This document shows, one piece after another, positions 61,341 to 64,000 of a stretch of DNA of 64,000 nucleotides. The notes below the pieces were generated by a model, which worked only from the letters and a program-made list of their open reading frames with translations, ran no database searches and had not been told where the DNA came from. The translations under genes were made by a program, and so were the position numbers. The stretch comes from Conyzicola nivalis_A (lineage in GTDB: Bacteria > Actinomycetota > Actinomycetes > Actinomycetales > Microbacteriaceae), in assembly GCF_040548875.1 (NCBI RefSeq), contig NZ_JBEPSJ010000001.1:930001-994000 (forward strand), given 5' to 3'. The first letter of the stretch is position 1, and each line of letters begins with the position of its first letter.

Positions 61341-62801
61341 CTACGGAACCGGTATCGGGGTGAGGGCGAAGTTGTCCTCGGCCTTGGCGATGCCCGCCTT
61401 GAAGGCCGCGAGGCTCTCGGGACGAGAGTCGAGGCGCCAGTCGTTCGTGGCGAGTTCGCCCTCGGTGTAGCTGGTGACGGAGAGGTTGAACCAGGAGAGC
61501 CCGATGACGTCGGCGTTCTTCGGATTGGCGAGTGCCTCGAACATCGAGGTGATCCACTTCGGCTTCTGCCCGCCGACCTCCGACGCTCCGACCTCGGCGA
61601 GGATGATCGGCTTGTCGGTGACAGCCCGCAGCTGGTCGAGGCTCCGGTCGAACGTGTACTCGAAGGTGAAGTTGTTCTCCGGCTTGTACGCGGGGCGCAG
61701 GTAGCCCGAGAGGCCGACCCAGTCGACGTAGGCGTCGCCCGGGTACAGACCCGTCAGGTGCTCGACGCTCTGGTGCGCCGACGACAGGTTGTTGACGATG
61801 TTGGGAGCCCAGGTCCAGACGACCAGGTTGTTGGCGCCCTCCTGCTCGAAGATGTCGTGCACGTGCTGCCATACCTTCACGTAGTCACCGGGGCGGTTGC
61901 CGTTGATCGACTCCCCCTTGCCCGTGGTCTCCGACCAGGGGTACCAGGTTCCGTTCATCTCGTGGTTGAGACGGATGGCGAGCGGCATTCCGGTGGCGAC
62001 GATGTCCTTCGCGTACTGGTGGAGGTAGTCGTCGTACTTGCCCGCGACGCCCGTCGCCGGGTCGCCCAGGATGTCGGGCAGCCGGTACTCGGGCTCCTCG
62101 ACCTGGCTGTTCGGCGAACCGATCGGCCGCGACTCCCACGTCAGCATCGGGAGCGTGCCGCGGTCCCAGGCGCGGGTGACCGCGTTGGCGCGGAAGGGCT
62201 CGTCCCAACCGCCGAAGTAGCCCACCATGCTCGGCTGGCTGCCGAGCTTCGAAGCGGCTTCGTCGTAGGTCGCCCAGCTGAACGGCGCCTGCGACGTGTA
62301 CAGGCCGAGGTAGCGCGAGGTCGGGTTGACGATCTCTGCCTTGGTGGGGATGACGATCGGCGTGACGACCGGGGCGGCCACGGGCTTCTTGATCGGGGCG
62401 GCCACGGGCTTCTTCACCGGCTTGGGAGCCGGTGTCGGCGAGGGACGGTTGTCGTTCTGTGCCGGCGGCGTCGCGCCCGTCGCCTCGGCGAGCTTGCGCT
62501 GGGTCGATTCGAGCTGCGTCGACAGGCGGGCGAGCTGCCCGTTCTTGGTGTCGACCTTCGTCTCGAGCGCCACGGTGCGGCTGAGCAGCCGGTTGCGTTC
62601 GCTCTTCATGTTCGCGACGGCTGCCGGGTCCTGCACGACGGCGGCGATCGAGTCACGCACCTCGGCGGCAGGGTTCGCCGGCGACATCCAGACGAAGTAG
62701 CAGACGCCGATGAGGGCGAGACCGATGGCCGCGGCCCCGGCGGCGGTGCGCCGGGCTCCCGCCGTGCTCGACGCCCACCATGAGTTATCAGACCTGGACA
62801 A
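61341..62801 (-). CDS. Membrane-anchored GH26-like glycoside hydrolase (mannanase-like)
   Basis: This 486-residue protein has a cytoplasmic N-terminus, one transmembrane helix (about 21-40), a coiled coil (about 63-108), a Pro/Ala/Lys linker (KKPVAAP repeats, about 117-145) and an extracellular TIM-barrel domain. The catalytic Glu281 (RLNHEMNGTWYPW) and nucleophile Glu403 (IILAEVGAS) match family 26 endo-beta-mannanases and relatives. It overlaps the upstream GT2 gene by 14 bp, so it probably processes the polymer made by that synthase. The true substrate is unknown. Confidence 0.87.
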   Translation of the reverse strand: MSRSDNSWWASSTAGARRTAAGAAAIGLALIGVCYFVWMSPANPAAEVRDSIAAVVQDPAAVANMKSERNRLLSRTVALETKVDTKNGQLARLSTQLESTQRKLAEATGATPPAQNDNRPSPTPAPKPVKKPVAAPIKKPVAAPVVTPIVIPTKAEIVNPTSRYLGLYTSQAPFSWATYDEAASKLGSQPSMVGYFGGWDEPFRANAVTRAWDRGTLPMLTWESRPIGSPNSQVEEPEYRLPDILGDPATGVAGKYDDYLHQYAKDIVATGMPLAIRLNHEMNGTWYPWSETTGKGESINGNRPGDYVKVWQHVHDIFEQEGANNLVVWTWAPNIVNNLSSAHQSVEHLTGLYPGDAYVDWVGLSGYLRPAYKPENNFTFEYTFDRSLDQLRAVTDKPIILAEVGASEVGGQKPKWITSMFEALANPKNADVIGLSWFNLSVTSYTEGELATNDWRLDSRPESLAAFKAGIAKAEDNFALTPIPVP

Positions 62802-64000
62802 GAAGTACCGCCTCTACAAAGAAAATGGTGAAGCCGATGAGATAAGGGAACGCCGCCTTGGGGTTGAGACGACGCCGCGGAGTTGACTGTCTCGTGACCG
62901 GCTTCTGAACAGTTGGTCGAATGGTCTCTGCGCGACGCTCCGCCGTGAGTACGCTGCCCTCGCTGTGGGCGAGCTCGGCGGAGTCGCCGCCGGCGAGGCC
63001 GTTGCTCGTCGACAGCGCCCACGAGGAGTCGATGTCGCCGAGGCTTGCCGCCGCGGGCGTGGAGAGCTGGCCAGGGTGGTCGACGGCCTGCTCGCGGGCT
63101 GCATCGGCCGCGTCATCCTGAGCTCCACCGGCGTAGGCGCCCGCTCGGGTCCCCCAGCCGCTCGCGTGGCCCATGCGGAAGAAACCGATGAGACGGATCG
63201 GCATGAGGAAGAACGTCGAGGCGAGGATGAAGACCGGCAGGCGGAAGAAGTCGGATGGCTTCTCGCCGAGGTGGCGCATCTGTCGGATGCCCATGCTGAG
63301 GATCGAGGAGACGACCATGAGGGCGACGATGACCAGGAGCCCGGATTGCACGCCGTACTCGCTGAGCAGGCCCTCGTAGAAGTTGTAGCCCTGGCCCGTG
63401 AGAGCCCGGTATGCCCAGCCGCCGATGACGCCGGCGAGCAGGAACGGAAGGATGATGTCCATCACGAAGAACAGCGCGAGCAGCGGCGCGTGGCCGAGCA
63501 TCCACGGCAGCATGCGCAGGGTGTTGTACTGGCTGCCGCGTGCCCAGCGGAGCTGCTGCTTGAACAGCTTCTTCACCTGCAGCGGAGCGTCGGTGTAGAC
63601 GAGGCTGGTGTGCTGGTAGACGGTGCGGTAACCCTCCTTCAGCGTCAGGTTCGTGAGGGTACGGTCGTCGGAGACCTCGAGGAAGACGCCCATGAAGCGC
63701 TCGGTCATGAACTTGTCCATGACGGTCATCAGGATCGAGCGGCGGAAGGCGATCGTGCGGCCGGGGAGGCAGCCGACCTGCCCCATGACGCTCTGCGCGG
63801 GCATCGAGTAGAGCGACCGGGAGTTCTCGAGCCAGTCGGCCCAGCGGGTGATCCAGGAGCGCTCCGGCTCGAGGATGCGCTGGCGGGTGGTGACGCCGCC
63901 GACGCGGGAGTCGGCGAAGGGCTTGACGAGCTCGTCGAGCGCGTTGGGCATCCAGACCGTGTCGGAGTCGACCAGCACGGTGATGTCGCCCGTCGACATG
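62788..64000 (-). CDS. Family 2 glycosyltransferase, polysaccharide synthase type (5' end off window)
   Basis: This is a processive membrane glycosyltransferase of the hyaluronan/cellulose/N-acetylglucosamine synthase group. The visible 403 residues include the DSD metal motif (LVDSDT, about 10-15), the acceptor and processivity motif QQLRW (about 146-150) and several C-terminal transmembrane helices (about 170-195, 222-245, 255-275, 387-403). The upstream part is cut by the right edge; the ATG near 63999 is internal. Its cytoplasmic loop 280-380 is Ala/Ser/Glu rich. With UDP-glucose dehydrogenase and a GH26-like enzyme, it suggests a uronate-containing exopolysaccharide. Confidence 0.88.
   Translation of the reverse strand, partial: MSTGDITVLVDSDTVWMPNALDELVKPFADSRVGGVTTRQRILEPERSWITRWADWLENSRSLYSMPAQSVMGQVGCLPGRTIAFRRSILMTVMDKFMTERFMGVFLEVSDDRTLTNLTLKEGYRTVYQHTSLVYTDAPLQVKKLFKQQLRWARGSQYNTLRMLPWMLGHAPLLALFFVMDIILPFLLAGVIGGWAYRALTGQGYNFYEGLLSEYGVQSGLLVIVALMVVSSILSMGIRQMRHLGEKPSDFFRLPVFILASTFFLMPIRLIGFFRMGHASGWGTRAGAYAGGAQDDAADAAREQAVDHPGQLSTPAAASLGDIDSSWALSTSNGLAGGDSAELAHSEGSVLTAERRAETIRPTVQKPVTRQSTPRRRLNPKAAFPYLIGFTIFFVEAVLLVQV

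Overview
The window reads as one contiguous chromosomal segment of a high-GC actinobacterium, most likely of the family Microbacteriaceae. The grounds are strong G/C third-position bias, DUF families largely confined to Actinobacteria (DUF3000, DUF3159, DUF3710, DUF3093, DUF4191, DUF4193, SepH), a ParC/ParE pair of actinobacterial type, GlnR-type nitrogen operators, and the two palindromic intergenic repeat types common in this family. There is no prophage, insertion sequence, CRISPR array or rRNA operon. Nearly all of it is core genome.

Layout. 1-8.9 kb (minus): fic, thrS, a HIT hydrolase, pdxS, pdxT, a membrane protein, yebC, ruvC, ruvA and ruvB (ruvB runs off the left edge). 9.0-9.6 kb: four tRNA genes, Gly-Cys-Val(GAC) on minus and Val(CAC) on plus. 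9.7-14.2 kb: an EI24 membrane protein, a polar amino-acid ABC importer and an ammonium transporter with a GlnR operator. 14.3-23.4 kb: zapE, a rhodanese-sufE pair, an alpha/beta hydrolase, DUF3000-RNase D and the fadA-fadB beta-oxidation pair. 23.5-26.2 kb: an aldo/keto reductase with its MerR regulator, a RibD-like reductase and a lipoprotein. 26.3-33.0 kb: dxs, acnA, DUF3159, DUF3710 and dut. 33.0-42.3 kb: DUF3093, DUF4193, sepH, a phosphodiesterase-like protein, parC, an ankyrin protein and parE. 42.3-47.7 kb: a cell-wall locus holding two complementary alanine-racemase-like genes, convergent with gatD-murT-sigA. 47.8-58.0 kb: an MFS transporter, a PAC2 protein, pepA, lpdA-sucB, a pseudokinase, DUF4191 and an RDD protein. 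58.1-64.0 kb: glnA with a GlnR operator, then an exopolysaccharide-like module of UDP-glucose dehydrogenase, a GH26-like hydrolase and a GT2 glycosyltransferase (cut by the right edge).

Most interesting. First, the tandem alanine racemase genes have lost opposite halves of the active site. The first lacks the PLP lysine and most of the barrel but keeps the catalytic tyrosine domain. The second keeps Lys39 but has Gly where Tyr265 should be. The classical enzyme builds each active site from Lys of one subunit and Tyr of the other, so together they could form an obligate heterodimer with one working site. Second, the facing murT-gatD pair contains no cysteine at all: the GatD nucleophile is Ala94 and the MurT zinc ribbon is gone, so it cannot be a normal glutamine-dependent D-Glu amidase. 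Microbacteriaceae have type-B peptidoglycan, in which the D-Glu alpha-carboxyl carries the cross-bridge, which suggests a repurposed ligase.

Regulation visible in sequence includes two GlnR operators (amt, glnA), a DtxR/IdeR-like iron box and an 18-bp palindrome before acnA, a textbook MerR operator with a 19-bp spacer, and several -10 elements placed for leaderless transcription. All functional assignments come from reading sequence and motifs; no database search was run.
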